DNA from: Bradyrhizobium sp. 190
GTDB lineage: Bacteria; Pseudomonadota; Alphaproteobacteria; Rhizobiales; Xanthobacteraceae
Length of the DNA: 64,000 nt
NCBI RefSeq assembly: GCF_023073415.1
Contig: NZ_JADPJL010000037.1
Coordinates: forward strand, 124,001 to 188,000
Direction: 5' to 3'
The position numbers and the translations under genes are program-made. The number at the start of each line of letters is the position of its first letter. The first letter of the stretch is position 1. Below the pieces are notes generated by a model, which worked only from the letters and a program-made list of their open reading frames with translations, had not been told where the DNA came from and did no database searches. Below are positions 25,229 through 33,531 of the stretch, piece after piece.

Positions 25229-25237
25229 GGATAGAGC

Positions 25238-25642
25238 CTACGCCGTCACCGCTTCAGCCAAATCTTCGTCGTCGATCGCGTCATCGATCGGCTTGAAGGT
25301 CGAGAGCGGCTTGGTCGAAAGGGTGATCGGCTTGCGGCTGCCGTGGGATGACGATGAGGCCGAACGCGCGGCCGGCTCGCGTGACAGCGCATAGAGCGTG
25401 GAACCGACCCGGCCGCCGAAATGGACCAACTCGCGTTCGGTACAGCTCGCCGCGATGGCAAGAGCCAGCGCATGCAGATGGCTGCGCCGGTAGCAGAATA
25501 GCGCCAGCATGGCACGGACCTCGGACGAAACGCTCTCCACCAGAAGCGGCAGACCGTTTGCATTGGCGCGATACATCTCGCCGAGCAGCTCGTCGCGGAC
25601 CGGACAAAAATCGTTCTCGAATGCGTCGCGGCTTGAAAACAT
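25238..25642 (-). CDS. Hypothetical protein
   Basis: 134 residues, not recognised. Starts MFSSRDAFENDFCPVRDELLGEMYRANANGLPLLVESV and continues with a helical middle (MLALFCYRRSHLHALALAIAASCTERELVHFGGRVGSTLYALSRE), then a Ser-rich linker and an acidic end (PIDDAIDDEDLAEAVTA). The ATG at 25642 has AAAGGGAGAA upstream, better than the frame's earliest start at 25735. No membrane helix or secretion signal is clear. Confidence 0.7.
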   Translation of the reverse strand: MFSSRDAFENDFCPVRDELLGEMYRANANGLPLLVESVSSEVRAMLALFCYRRSHLHALALAIAASCTERELVHFGGRVGSTLYALSREPAARSASSSSHGSRKPITLSTKPLSTFKPIDDAIDDEDLAEAVTA

Positions 25643-25839
25643 TGCGGGTTCTCCCTTTCCGGAAGATGCAGTGCAATACTCTAATGAAAGGTTAACCACG
25701 CCCACCAGTAGTGTTCCGGGGGACTTGCCAGTCACGACTGAACTGGAATCGGGAAATGATTCGCAGCCTTAAGCGGATGCGCGGCTTCCGATGCCGGAGA
25801 AGGATTGAAACAAGCAGGCCGATGCCGCCGACCGCGGGA

Positions 25840-26247
25840 TCAGTTCGCCGCCATGTAGATCGCCAGGCCGAAACCGGTGAGATGGTGCAGCGCCTGATCG
25901 ACGCCGATCAGCGTCCAGAACCACGGATGCTCGTTCTCCAGCGTCACACCGAACCGGGAAGCGATGATCCCCTTGATACGGTCGACGGTGATGTGAATGG
26001 CGAAGTCGATGAAGGCGACGAACCAGAAGCGCGGCGCGACGATCAGGATCAGCACCAACGATACCGCGAGGTGCACGAGGCAATGCGCCAATAGCGGCAA
26101 GGCCCAACCGGTCTTTTGATCCTTGCCGATCGCCATCCAGGAATTTTGCAGCATGAAATCGGCAATGACGTGCTTCACGGTGAGAAGCAGCATCCATCCT
26201 ACCAGCGCACCTACCGGGACCGAGGACGACATCGAAGGAAACAACAA
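25840..26247 (-). CDS. DUF3307 membrane protein
   Basis: 135 residues with about four hydrophobic segments and the DUF3307 signature: LLLTVKHVIADFMLQ near residue 20-35, HCLVHLAVSLVLI and FIDFAIHITVDRIKG, with conserved His and Asp residues in the membrane. Function of this family is unknown. Appears to be transcribed alone. Confidence 0.85.
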   Translation of the reverse strand: MLFPSMSSSVPVGALVGWMLLLTVKHVIADFMLQNSWMAIGKDQKTGWALPLLAHCLVHLAVSLVLILIVAPRFWFVAFIDFAIHITVDRIKGIIASRFGVTLENEHPWFWTLIGVDQALHHLTGFGLAIYMAAN

Positions 26248-26599
26248 AGCTGACGCCCTTTGCTGGGACTGGAGAGGTGGCGAAAAAACCGGGACCTAGG
26301 CTGTCAGCACAATGTTCTTGTCAAACCCGGACTATTCGAACGTTGATTTATGACACCTCCCGCGCCGGAATGCACCTGTGGGTAGTCTGAAAATCGCTCG
26401 GTGTGGCGGAACTGCGATACTGCGGCACGGGCGCGCAGCGTGGCCCGCACGGTAAGGTTACCGGTGGGCGCGGTTTGCAATCCCATAGGAGCGGACTATC
26501 ATTGGGCAGCGGGCAAAATTATCGTTCTTTTCTAGGTATTTACGAATTTGTTCGGACGGCCTGCGGCCTGCTCGGCGGTCCCAGATCCCGGTACGAGCC
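26248..26599. other. Gene-free stretch
   Basis: About 350 bases between divergent genes. Short frames exist but lack ribosome sites or recognisable proteins. I see no strong hairpin or operator. Confidence 0.5.
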
Positions 26600-28000
26600 A
26601 TGAGTGCTGAAGGCCCAACGCCGCATCCGGAAATGCCGCGTCGCCGTGTGCGGGTCGTCAAGAGCAATCGGACCCAGATCCTGCTGTTTTCCATCCTGAC
26701 ACTAGTCCTGACAGCGGCCGTGGTGTGGGCGGGCGGACCTGGGTACGCAATTCGGAGACGCTGGTGTTTGCCGTCGGCGAGGCCAACGGCCCCGAGGCGC
26801 GCTTCGCCGCCCGGCTGGCGACGGTGCTGAAGAATAATTCCTCGCGGCTGCTGCTCAAGATCGTGCCCAACGGCGACAATGCCAAGGCGTTGTCGCAGTT
26901 CGACCGCAAGGAAGCCAACCTTGCGATATTGCGCACCGACGCCAGGATACCGCCCCGCGCCCGCGCAGTTGCGATCCTCGAACATGACCTGCTTCTGCTG
27001 ATCAGCCCGACCGGCAAGAAAATCAAAACCATCGCCGAGCTGAAGAAAAAGAAGATCGCGGTCATAGCCGACGGCGAGAGCGGAGCTACGCTGGTGCGCA
27101 ATATTCTCGAGCTCTCGGACACCCCGGACGCGGGCGCGCGGGTCCAGATGGCGCCGCCGGGCGCGACCTTCGACCAGCTGTTCGCCGCAGGATTCGGCGC
27201 CGTGGTCAAGATCGCGCACGCTTCGCAGATCGTGAAGGACAAGAGCTACGAGCAATATACCAGACGCGGCGGCTTCACCCTGAATGCGATCGATTCGGCG
27301 AAAGCGATCGCCAGGAAATACCCGGCGATATCAGAGGAAACGGTGGCGACCGGAATGCTTTCCGCCTCGCCCGCTGTCCCTGCGGAAGACGTCGACACGA
27401 TCGGGCTCGAATGGCTGTTGGTCGCCCAATCCAAGCTCTCGACCACCACCGTGAGCGACCTTGCGCGGATTATCTACGAGAACAAGGCCGAGCTTTCGCT
27501 CACCGACGGCTTCGCCTCCAAGATCGAGCCGGCAGCAACCGACAAGGACGCCTTCATCGTGGCGCATCCGGGCGCCGCCGACCTATATCAACGACGAAAT
27601 CAAGTCCTTTATCGAGCGCTACAGCGATTTGATGTATGTCGCCCTGGCGGCACTCAGCATCATCGGCACGATCTTTGCCGCCATCTACACCAAGATCACC
27701 CGGATCGCGCCGGAGAAGGCCAGCCAGCTCGCGACCGCCATTCTCGATATCGGCGAGCGCATGGAATATGCCAAATCGCTGGACGCCCTCGACGAACTCC
27801 AGGACGAACTGGAAACAATCCTGCGCGGCGTGGTGATAGGGTTGCGCGACGGCACCATTTCCAGCGACGGACTGGACACCTTCAAGCTCGGCTATGAGTT
27901 CGTGCGCGACGAGATCGGTCTGCGCCGCGAACATATCAAGCGGCACCCGCCGTCCCAGGATGACAAAGTGGTCGCCGTGAAGACCGCGCAGAGCGCGTAA
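26600..28000 (+). pseudogene. TAXI-family binding protein with two compensating frameshifts
   Basis: The protein is split over three frame segments. Bases 26600 to about 26740 give an N-terminal part with one membrane helix (ILLFSILTLVLTAAVVWAG). About 26725 to 27575 in another frame give the TAXI body (ETLVFAVGEANGPEARFAARLATVL ... PPGATFDQLFAAGFGAVVK). About 27575 to 28000, back in the first frame, give YINDEIKSFIERYSDLMYVALAALS with a second helix and the tail. Removing one base near 27571-27581 restores HPGAATYINDEIKS, and a second single-base change near 26720-26745 restores the start. Real decay or base-calling errors are both possible. Confidence 0.75.
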
Positions 28001-28002
28001 AA

Positions 28003-28878
28003 TCAGGCCGCGTTCGACTCGGCCGATGCCCGCGCCCGGATTTCGGCGATCTTGCGCTTGAGTGCCGACTGCCGCGGGTCCGGCATCGCGACTGCGCGCG
28101 CCTCGGTCACCGCGCTCCCCAGATCATGCAGCGCCAGCACGCCATCGAAGGTCGGCTTGACCAGGCCGTCGATGATCGCATTCCAGTCCGCCAGGCCCTG
28201 GCGATAGACGTCGCCATAGCTCTCGATCATGGTCGCGGTCTGCACGATCGCGGACGCAGCCCGGGGCTGCTTGGTCAGGCTGCGGTCGATCATGTGCAGC
28301 CAGCGTTCGACCCAGACCCGCTCCTTGGCATAACGCACCGAAAACAGCCGCCATCGCCGCAGTCCCGCCTCGATCTTGAGGCGGCGGATGCCGAGTCGGC
28401 TTGCCGTGCTGAAGCGGATGGAGACCCGCTTGTTCGACCAGCCCGCCCAATCGAGTGCATCGAGCACATACTCGGAGATGACAGCGGGAAGCACGCCGAT
28501 CAATTCCGCGAGCCTGAACTTCCTGATATCGACGGCGGGCTTGGCCGGTTTGCCGGACGCCGGATCGAGTTCGGCAAGCTTCAGTTGCGCGATCCGGATC
28601 GGATCTTCATAGGCCATGCGCACCGCCATCAGCCGCGCAATGTCGGTCAGCATGGCATCGTCGACGCCTTGCTTGCCGACGAACCGCCGCAGCCGGTGGA
28701 CGTAAAGTTCGGCGTAGCTTGTTCCTTGATAGTCGATCAGCAGATGGATGGCGTCGCTCGCCGCCGCCATGACCGGCTCCGGCAGCCCTTCGGGCAGGAA
28801 CGGCGGCGTGTCGCCATCCTCGCCGATGAAATCCGCGAATAGATAACGCAACGACGACAGGATACCGCGGTCTGACAC
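28003..28878 (-). CDS. DUF6537-like protein (resembles the C-terminal part of IorB-type oxidoreductases)
   Basis: 291 residues with no signal peptide. Stretches such as RLMAVRMAYEDPIRIAQLKLAE, AVISEYVLDALDWAG, RRWRLFSVRYAKERVWVERWLHMIDR and MIESYGDVYRQGLADWNAIID resemble the C-terminal domain of indolepyruvate oxidoreductase beta-type proteins. Here the domain stands alone, without the ferredoxin-oxidoreductase part, so a redox role is not implied. It begins 19 bases after a membrane cyclic-nucleotide-binding protein and is probably cotranscribed with it. Assignment is from memory of the family pattern. Confidence 0.6.
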   Translation of the reverse strand: MSDRGILSSLRYLFADFIGEDGDTPPFLPEGLPEPVMAAASDAIHLLIDYQGTSYAELYVHRLRRFVGKQGVDDAMLTDIARLMAVRMAYEDPIRIAQLKLAELDPASGKPAKPAVDIRKFRLAELIGVLPAVISEYVLDALDWAGWSNKRVSIRFSTASRLGIRRLKIEAGLRRWRLFSVRYAKERVWVERWLHMIDRSLTKQPRAASAIVQTATMIESYGDVYRQGLADWNAIIDGLVKPTFDGVLALHDLGSAVTEARAVAMPDPRQSALKRKIAEIRARASAESNAA

Positions 28879-28897
28879 TCCCTTGGGCTCCCGGCCT

Positions 28898-29563
28898 CTA
28901 TGCGGGCTTCGGCGCCGCGGCGGACGTCGTTTGCTGGTTCAACTGCTGCTGCAGCGTCTCGAGGTTCTGAAACAGCCGGGCGCTGGCCAGGCGAAGGAAA
29001 TAGAAGCCGAAAGCCGGATTCTGCACGTAGAGCTCCTCGACCTTGGTGTAGCTGACGCTCAGGACAAGACCGGCTTCCACGCATTCCAGCGTCTGGGTTC
29101 GCATGTTCGACGGCGACAGCATGCCGAGTTCGCCGACGATGGCGCCGACCGGCAGCACGATTCCCGACTCGACCAGCTTGAACTTGCCGCTGACGATATA
29201 GAGCATGTCCTCGGCTTTTTCGTCCTTGTAGAAGAGGACCTCGCCGGCTGCGCATTGACGCTCGGTCATGAACGGCTTCAGCCATTCCATCGAGAGGTCG
29301 CTGTTGACGGACTTCTTCACGTCGCGCACCAGCTGCAGCATCTGATGCAGACGGTAGGAATTGACGAGCAGCATGAGCACCTGCACCACCATGACCAGAT
29401 AGTTGCGGGCCGGGATCGCGGTCAGGATCAGGATGACGTTGGCGAGAATACCGAAGACCCGCAACGGGATCATGGTCTTCATCGTGGTGGTGGCGACCAC
29501 GAAAATTGTCGCGAACAGCGCGCCCGCGGTTCCTGCGTGCTGTGCGAGATGAGACGTATCCAT
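28898..29563 (-). CDS. Membrane protein with cyclic-nucleotide-binding domain
   Basis: 221 residues: an N-terminal membrane part of about three helices (AGALFATIFVVATTTMK, VFGILANVILILTAIPA, YLVMVVQVLMLLVNSY), then a cNMP-binding beta-barrel (AAGEVLFYKDEKAEDMLYIVSGKFKLVESGIVLPVGAIVGELGMLSPSNMRTQTLECVEAGLVLSVS). The phosphate-cassette segment VGELGMLSPSNMRTQT lacks the classical Arg-Ala pair exactly but is close. It probably links a cyclic nucleotide signal to the membrane. Cotranscribed with the DUF6537-like gene. Confidence 0.82.
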   Translation of the reverse strand: MDTSHLAQHAGTAGALFATIFVVATTTMKTMIPLRVFGILANVILILTAIPARNYLVMVVQVLMLLVNSYRLHQMLQLVRDVKKSVNSDLSMEWLKPFMTERQCAAGEVLFYKDEKAEDMLYIVSGKFKLVESGIVLPVGAIVGELGMLSPSNMRTQTLECVEAGLVLSVSYTKVEELYVQNPAFGFYFLRLASARLFQNLETLQQQLNQQTTSAAAPKPA

Positions 29564-29879
29564 TGGAGGCCAACCAATATCTAAACGTGTGCGTTTTCAC
29601 GATTCTTTGCGGTGCCCGGTATCGTAATGTCCGCGGGGCCATTTTGATATACGAGGAAAGAACGACGATTTGTCGGGATTCTTACCATTCCCGGATAAAA
29701 TTCGGCCTCGATCCCTCGCCCGGCCGCGGCCGGATCGGCTGCCCATAGACGTGTAGCAACGTGTGGAGGCCGTCGTTGACGGCCTCCCCGCAGGCGGGCA
29801 CTTTGCGGGCATTGGTCACGCCGCGGCTTGACCGTTACCCAGCTTGTATCGCACCCGTCAGGCTTCTCTCCATCCGATG
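29564..29879. other. Gene-free stretch with a short hairpin
   Basis: About 315 bases. A perfect hairpin GGAGGCCGTC-GTT-GACGGCCTCC lies at 29765-29787, not followed by a T-run. The bases before it are comparatively AT-rich (about 29580-29700), in keeping with promoter function for the minus-strand gene. Confidence 0.55.
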
Positions 29880-30056
29880 TCCAAGCGGCTCGTTCTCTCG
29901 GCACTGGCTCAATTCACCGCCAAGACGGCTGGCCGCAACACGAGGCGCGCGCATCGGGTCGGCGCGGTGCTTTGGACGTGCCTCGTCTATTTCGTGTTCG
30001 AATGGCTGGTGCGGCTGCGCCACATGGTCCCGCAGGGGCGGACCGATACTAAATAG
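29880..30056 (+). CDS. Possible small membrane protein
   Basis: 58 residues beginning MSKRLVLSALAQFTAK, Arg-rich, then one hydrophobic helix (VGAVLWTCLVYFVFEWLV) and a basic tail. No clear ribosome site. It ends 30 bases before the enoyl-CoA hydratase gene. Retained because of the transmembrane pattern, but it could be chance. Confidence 0.35.
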   Translation, partial: SKRLVLSALAQFTAKTAGRNTRRAHRVGAVLWTCLVYFVFEWLVRLRHMVPQGRTDTK

Positions 30057-30086
30057 TTCAAACAAGCAAGAACAATGGAGAACAGT

Positions 30087-30872
30087 ATGCGTGAAACAGC
30101 CGGGGCGGCAAGCGCGCCCATCCTCGATATCAGCGGCGCGCGCGCCACCATCCGCCTCAACCGGCCGAAACATCTGAACCGGCTGCAGAGCGAGGATCTG
30201 GGCGATCTCGTAAAGCTGTTCGACCGGATCGAGGCCGATCCCGCGATCCGCGTGCTGGTGCTGACCGGCACTGGCCGCGCCTTCAGCGCCGGCTACGATC
30301 TCAATTCGGTGGCCGACCGCGCCACCAGTGCGACGGCGCAACCGAGCGCGGGATCGGCGTTCGAAGTGGTGGTCGACCGACTGGAGGACCTTGGCGTGCC
30401 GACGATCTGCCGGCTCAATGGCGGCGTCTATGGCGGCTCGACCGACCTGGCACTGGCCTGCGATTTCCGCATCGGCGTCGATACGGCTGAAATGTTCATG
30501 CCGGCGGCGCGGCTCGGCCTGCATTATTACAAGAGCGGCATCGTCCGCTATGTGTCGCGGCTCGGTGTCGACAACGCAAAAATGCTGTTTCTCACCGCGC
30601 AGAAAATCTCAGCACCCGAAATGCTGCGGATCGGCTACCTGACCGCCATGGTGCCGGTGGAAGCGCTCGACGAGGAAGTCGACCGGCTCGCCACAATACT
30701 GGCCGGCAACGCGCCGCTCGCGATGCGGGGCATGAAGCGCGCCATCAACGAACTCGCCCGCGGCAAATTCGATGAAGAAGCCGCCGACCTCCGTCATCGC
30801 GAGAGCATGCGCAGCGACGAGATCAAGGAGGGCATCAAAGCGTTTGCCGAGAAACGCCCGCCGAAATTCTAA
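30087..30872 (+). CDS. Enoyl-CoA hydratase/isomerase family protein
   Basis: Crotonase-fold protein of 261 residues. NRPKHLNRLQSEDL, then the oxyanion segments RAFSAGYDLNSV and NGGVYGGSTDLALACDFRIG are present, and the region AARLGLHYYKSGIVRYVS follows. The residue normally acting as Glu in the second motif is not obvious (ALACDFRIG, then MFMPAARLGL), so hydratase activity is not certain and isomerase or other crotonase chemistry is possible. The start at 30087 has GGAG six bases upstream. Confidence 0.85.
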   Translation: MRETAGAASAPILDISGARATIRLNRPKHLNRLQSEDLGDLVKLFDRIEADPAIRVLVLTGTGRAFSAGYDLNSVADRATSATAQPSAGSAFEVVVDRLEDLGVPTICRLNGGVYGGSTDLALACDFRIGVDTAEMFMPAARLGLHYYKSGIVRYVSRLGVDNAKMLFLTAQKISAPEMLRIGYLTAMVPVEALDEEVDRLATILAGNAPLAMRGMKRAINELARGKFDEEAADLRHRESMRSDEIKEGIKAFAEKRPPKF

Positions 30873-30882
30873 CCGGAAAAAT

Positions 30883-31317
30883 TCAGGCTCGCTTCGTCCG
30901 CATCGCCCGGACCTGCTTGATATCGGGATCCCGCGCAAGCGCCTGGTAGTGCTTGCTGTCGATCGCATAGATCGCGACGCGCCCCTTGGCATCGGCATGC
31001 ACGCCCCAGCCGAAGCGCTTGCCAAGCCCTGATGCGCGCAGGCACGCCTGCCCCTTGGAGAAGAATTCGTCGCGGGCAAGGCTTCGCTCCTTCTTCGTCG
31101 CCTTTGCATCGAGCTGCCGGCCCTGGGCGGAGGTCGCGAATATCACGTCGTCCGACGTGTACGTGTAGGGCGCTTCTGCAATCATCTTGTATTGCAGGCC
31201 GGCTACCGTGGGATTCCCCGCGCGCGGCGGCGGTTCCTCGCCGGCGCGCGCGGGGCAATCCTCCGCGACCTGGATGAAGGTGTCGAAGCAGTTGGTCGTG
31301 TGAACTGTCTTTGTCAT
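30883..31317 (-). CDS. DUF6157 family protein
   Basis: 144 residues that match the DUF6157 pattern: VHTTNCFDTFIQVAEDCPAR near the N-terminus, YKMIAEAPYTYTSDDVIF in the middle, and FFSKGQACLRASGLGKRFGWGVHADAKGRVAIY towards the end. Its function is unknown. It follows the GST gene by about 20 bases on the same strand, so the two form an operon under the palindrome at 32031. Confidence 0.85.
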   Translation of the reverse strand: MTKTVHTTNCFDTFIQVAEDCPARAGEEPPPRAGNPTVAGLQYKMIAEAPYTYTSDDVIFATSAQGRQLDAKATKKERSLARDEFFSKGQACLRASGLGKRFGWGVHADAKGRVAIYAIDSKHYQALARDPDIKQVRAMRTKRA

Positions 31318-31337
31318 CAGGAAATCCGTGGTGCCGC

Positions 31338-31982
31338 TCACCCGCCGCAGGCGGCGGCGTGCTGGGCCGCCATTTCGTCATCAGCAGCGTTGATCCGCTG
31401 GAAGGCGGGACGCGCCGTGATGCGCTCGGCATAGGCCGTGAATACGTCCTTTCGCGGCACGAGGCCAAACATCATCGTCCAACTGAACGCCACACCCCAG
31501 AGAATGTCGGCTGCCGTCATACGCTCGCCGAGCAGATAGGGTCCCCTGGAAAGCTGCGCCTCCAATGCACCAAGCATGGAGTCGTAATCGGAATATGGCG
31601 AATGCGTCGGCGGCGCCGGCTCGCGCTTCATGAACTTGTCGATCAAGGCAGGCTCGAAGGACGAACCGTAATAGGCGATCCAGCGCAGATACGGACCTCG
31701 GCAGGGATCGTCGAGCGCGGGCGTCAGGCCGGCTCCCGGAAACAGGTCGGCGAGATAGATGTAGATGGCCACCTGCTCGGTCACCAGCGCCTCGCCGTGG
31801 CTGACCACCGGCACCTTGCCCAACGGATTGATGGCGAGATAGGCCGGCTGACGCTGCTCGCCCGCCTTCATGTTCAGGACATGGAGATCATAGGGAGCTC
31901 CCAGTTCCTCCAGCAGCACCCGTGTGCCCGTCGCGCGGCTCTGCGGCGAATAATAAAGCGTGATGCGGTCCTTGCTGGTCAT
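31338..31982 (-). CDS. Glutathione S-transferase
   Basis: 214-residue cytosolic GST: DRITLYYSPQSRATGTRVLLEELGAPYDL, then NPLGKVPVVSHGEALVTEQVAIYIYLADLFP, and C-terminal helices with ERMTAADILWGVAF. The catalytic Ser or Tyr of the N-terminal domain lies in YYSPQSRAT. The start at 31982 has GGAG eight bases upstream and fits the family. Divergent from a WYL regulator with an 11-bp-arm palindrome between, so repression by that regulator is likely. Cotranscribed with DUF6157. Confidence 0.92.
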   Translation of the reverse strand: MTSKDRITLYYSPQSRATGTRVLLEELGAPYDLHVLNMKAGEQRQPAYLAINPLGKVPVVSHGEALVTEQVAIYIYLADLFPGAGLTPALDDPCRGPYLRWIAYYGSSFEPALIDKFMKREPAPPTHSPYSDYDSMLGALEAQLSRGPYLLGERMTAADILWGVAFSWTMMFGLVPRKDVFTAYAERITARPAFQRINAADDEMAAQHAAACGG

Positions 31983-32030
31983 TGGCAGTCTCCATTGGGC
32001 CTCGCGGGCAACGGACCTTGTATGCCCGAC

Positions 32031-32057
32031 CATACCTGACATCCTGTGTCAGGTATG
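32031..32057. promoter_or_regulatory. Operator palindrome between GST and WYL regulator
   Basis: CATACCTGACA-TCCTG-TGTCAGGTATG: perfect 11-bp arms around five bases, 48 bases upstream of the GST start and 12 bases before the regulator start. Confidence 0.85.
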
Positions 32058-32069
32058 ATTTAAGGGACC

Positions 32070-33098
32070 ATGCGCGCGAGCCGGCTGCTTTCGATCCTCA
32101 CCACCCTGCAGGCGCGGGGACAGGTCACCGCGCCTGAACTCGCTGACGCTTGCGAGGTTTCGGTGCGCACCATCTATCGCGACATCGATGCGCTCGCCGC
32201 TGCCGGCATTCCAGTCTATGCCGAGCGCGGCGCGGAAGGCGGCTATCGCCTGCTCGATGGCTATCGCGTGCGGCTGAACGGACTGTCACAGCCGGAGGCC
32301 GAGGCGCTGTTCATGACGGGACTGCCGGGGCCCGCCGCCGCGCTTGGCCTCGACGCTGCGATGCTGGCGGCGCAGACCAAGCTGATGGCGGCACTGCCGG
32401 CCAATCTGCGTCCGAACGCCGGCCGGATGCAGGAACGCTTTCATCTCGATGCCCCAAGCTGGTTCGGCGAAGCCGAGCAGCCCAAGCATCTGCGCGCCAT
32501 TGCCGGTGCGGTGCTGCGCGAGAACCTGATTGAAATCCGCTACCAGAGCTGGAAGGCCGAGAAGCGCCGCCGCGTCGCGCCGCTCGGTCTCGTGCTGAAA
32601 GGCGGCAGCTGGTATCTCGCCGGAAGCGTCGATGGCAGCGTGCGCACCTATCGCGTGGCGCGTGTTCTCGACTGCAACGTTCTGGATGAGCGCGGCGTCC
32701 GGCCCGCCGATTTCGATCTCGCCACCTATTGGCAAGCCGCAACGACCCGGCTCGAAGCCGAGATGCATCCGAACTGCGCCACCGTCCGGCTATCGCCGTT
32801 GGGCATAAAACTGCTCAACGCCTTGAGCCAGCCTTACGTGAGGACGCGCACCCGTATCGAGGAGACCTCGGATGCCGCCGGCTGGCGGATCGCCGTCGTG
32901 CCGATCGGAAAAACGGTGTGGCACGCAGCCGCCGAGCTGCTGCGTCTCGGCGCGGAGGCGGAGGTGCTGGCACCGGCCGAGCTGCGCGACAAGATGGCCG
33001 AACTCACCCAGGCCATGGCCGCGCGCTACCAGACGGCGCAGGATGGTTACCAGGACGATAAGGATTTCCGCAGATCTCGCGCCACGAAACATTCCTGA
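32070..33098 (+). CDS. YafY-type regulator: HTH plus WYL domain, long form
   Basis: 342-residue regulator. The helix-turn-helix region reads ASRLLSILTTLQARGQVTAPELADACEVSVRTIYRDIDALAAAGIPVYAERGAEGGYRLLDGYR. The WYL domain includes IEIRYQSWKAEKRRRVAPLGLVLKGGSWYLAGSVDGSVRTYRVARVLDCNVLDE. The remainder, EMHPNCATVRLSP..., matches the C-terminal extension (WCX-like) of long members. The palindrome 12 bases upstream indicates autoregulation with the divergent GST gene. Confidence 0.92.
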   Translation: MRASRLLSILTTLQARGQVTAPELADACEVSVRTIYRDIDALAAAGIPVYAERGAEGGYRLLDGYRVRLNGLSQPEAEALFMTGLPGPAAALGLDAAMLAAQTKLMAALPANLRPNAGRMQERFHLDAPSWFGEAEQPKHLRAIAGAVLRENLIEIRYQSWKAEKRRRVAPLGLVLKGGSWYLAGSVDGSVRTYRVARVLDCNVLDERGVRPADFDLATYWQAATTRLEAEMHPNCATVRLSPLGIKLLNALSQPYVRTRTRIEETSDAAGWRIAVVPIGKTVWHAAAELLRLGAEAEVLAPAELRDKMAELTQAMAARYQTAQDGYQDDKDFRRSRATKHS

Positions 33099-33198
33099 AA
33101 CACGATTCTCCCCTTCGCGCGTGAACGCAGGACGTCGTCGGCCCGACTGATGGGCAGGGACGCAACAACGGCCTCGCGCCAACCAACTGGAGAATACG

Positions 33199-33450
33199 AT
33201 GCTTCGCAAGGTTACCCTCGGATTGATCGCCGCCGCCTCGCTCACCTTTGCCGCTGCAGCACCTGCTTCCGCCGGCGGCTTCTACCACGGCCATCATCAC
33301 TGGGGACATGGATACGGCTGGGGTCCCGCCATCGGCGTCGGCTTTGGCGGCGTCTATGTCGACACCGGTTTGAACGGCTGCCTGCGGCAGCGCTGGGTCG
33401 AAACCCGCCGCGGCATGCGCCTGCGCACCGTGAACGTCTGCGCCTACTGA
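33199..33450 (+). CDS. Small secreted His/Gly-rich protein
   Basis: 83 residues: signal peptide MLRKVTLGLIAAASLTFAAAAPASA, then GGFYHGHHHWGHGYGWGPAIGVGFGGVYV and a Cys-containing end (GCLRQRWVETRRGMRLRTVNVCAY). Such His-rich periplasmic proteins are common in Bradyrhizobium; metal binding is suggested by the His cluster but is unproven. TGGAGAA lies upstream of the ATG, and a strong terminator follows. Confidence 0.8.
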   Translation: MLRKVTLGLIAAASLTFAAAAPASAGGFYHGHHHWGHGYGWGPAIGVGFGGVYVDTGLNGCLRQRWVETRRGMRLRTVNVCAY

Positions 33451-33472
33451 TCCAACGTTCTTGCAAATAAAG

Positions 33473-33505
33473 ATCCCGGCCGCTTGCACGCGGCCGGGAT
33501 TTTTT
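33473..33505 (+). terminator. Rho-independent terminator
   Basis: ATCCCGGCCGC, six-base loop, GCGGCCGGGAT, then a run of five T. Perfect 11-bp stem. Confidence 0.93.
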
Positions 33506-33531
33506 CGGCTGGAATCGTGCCTTGTCTGGCC

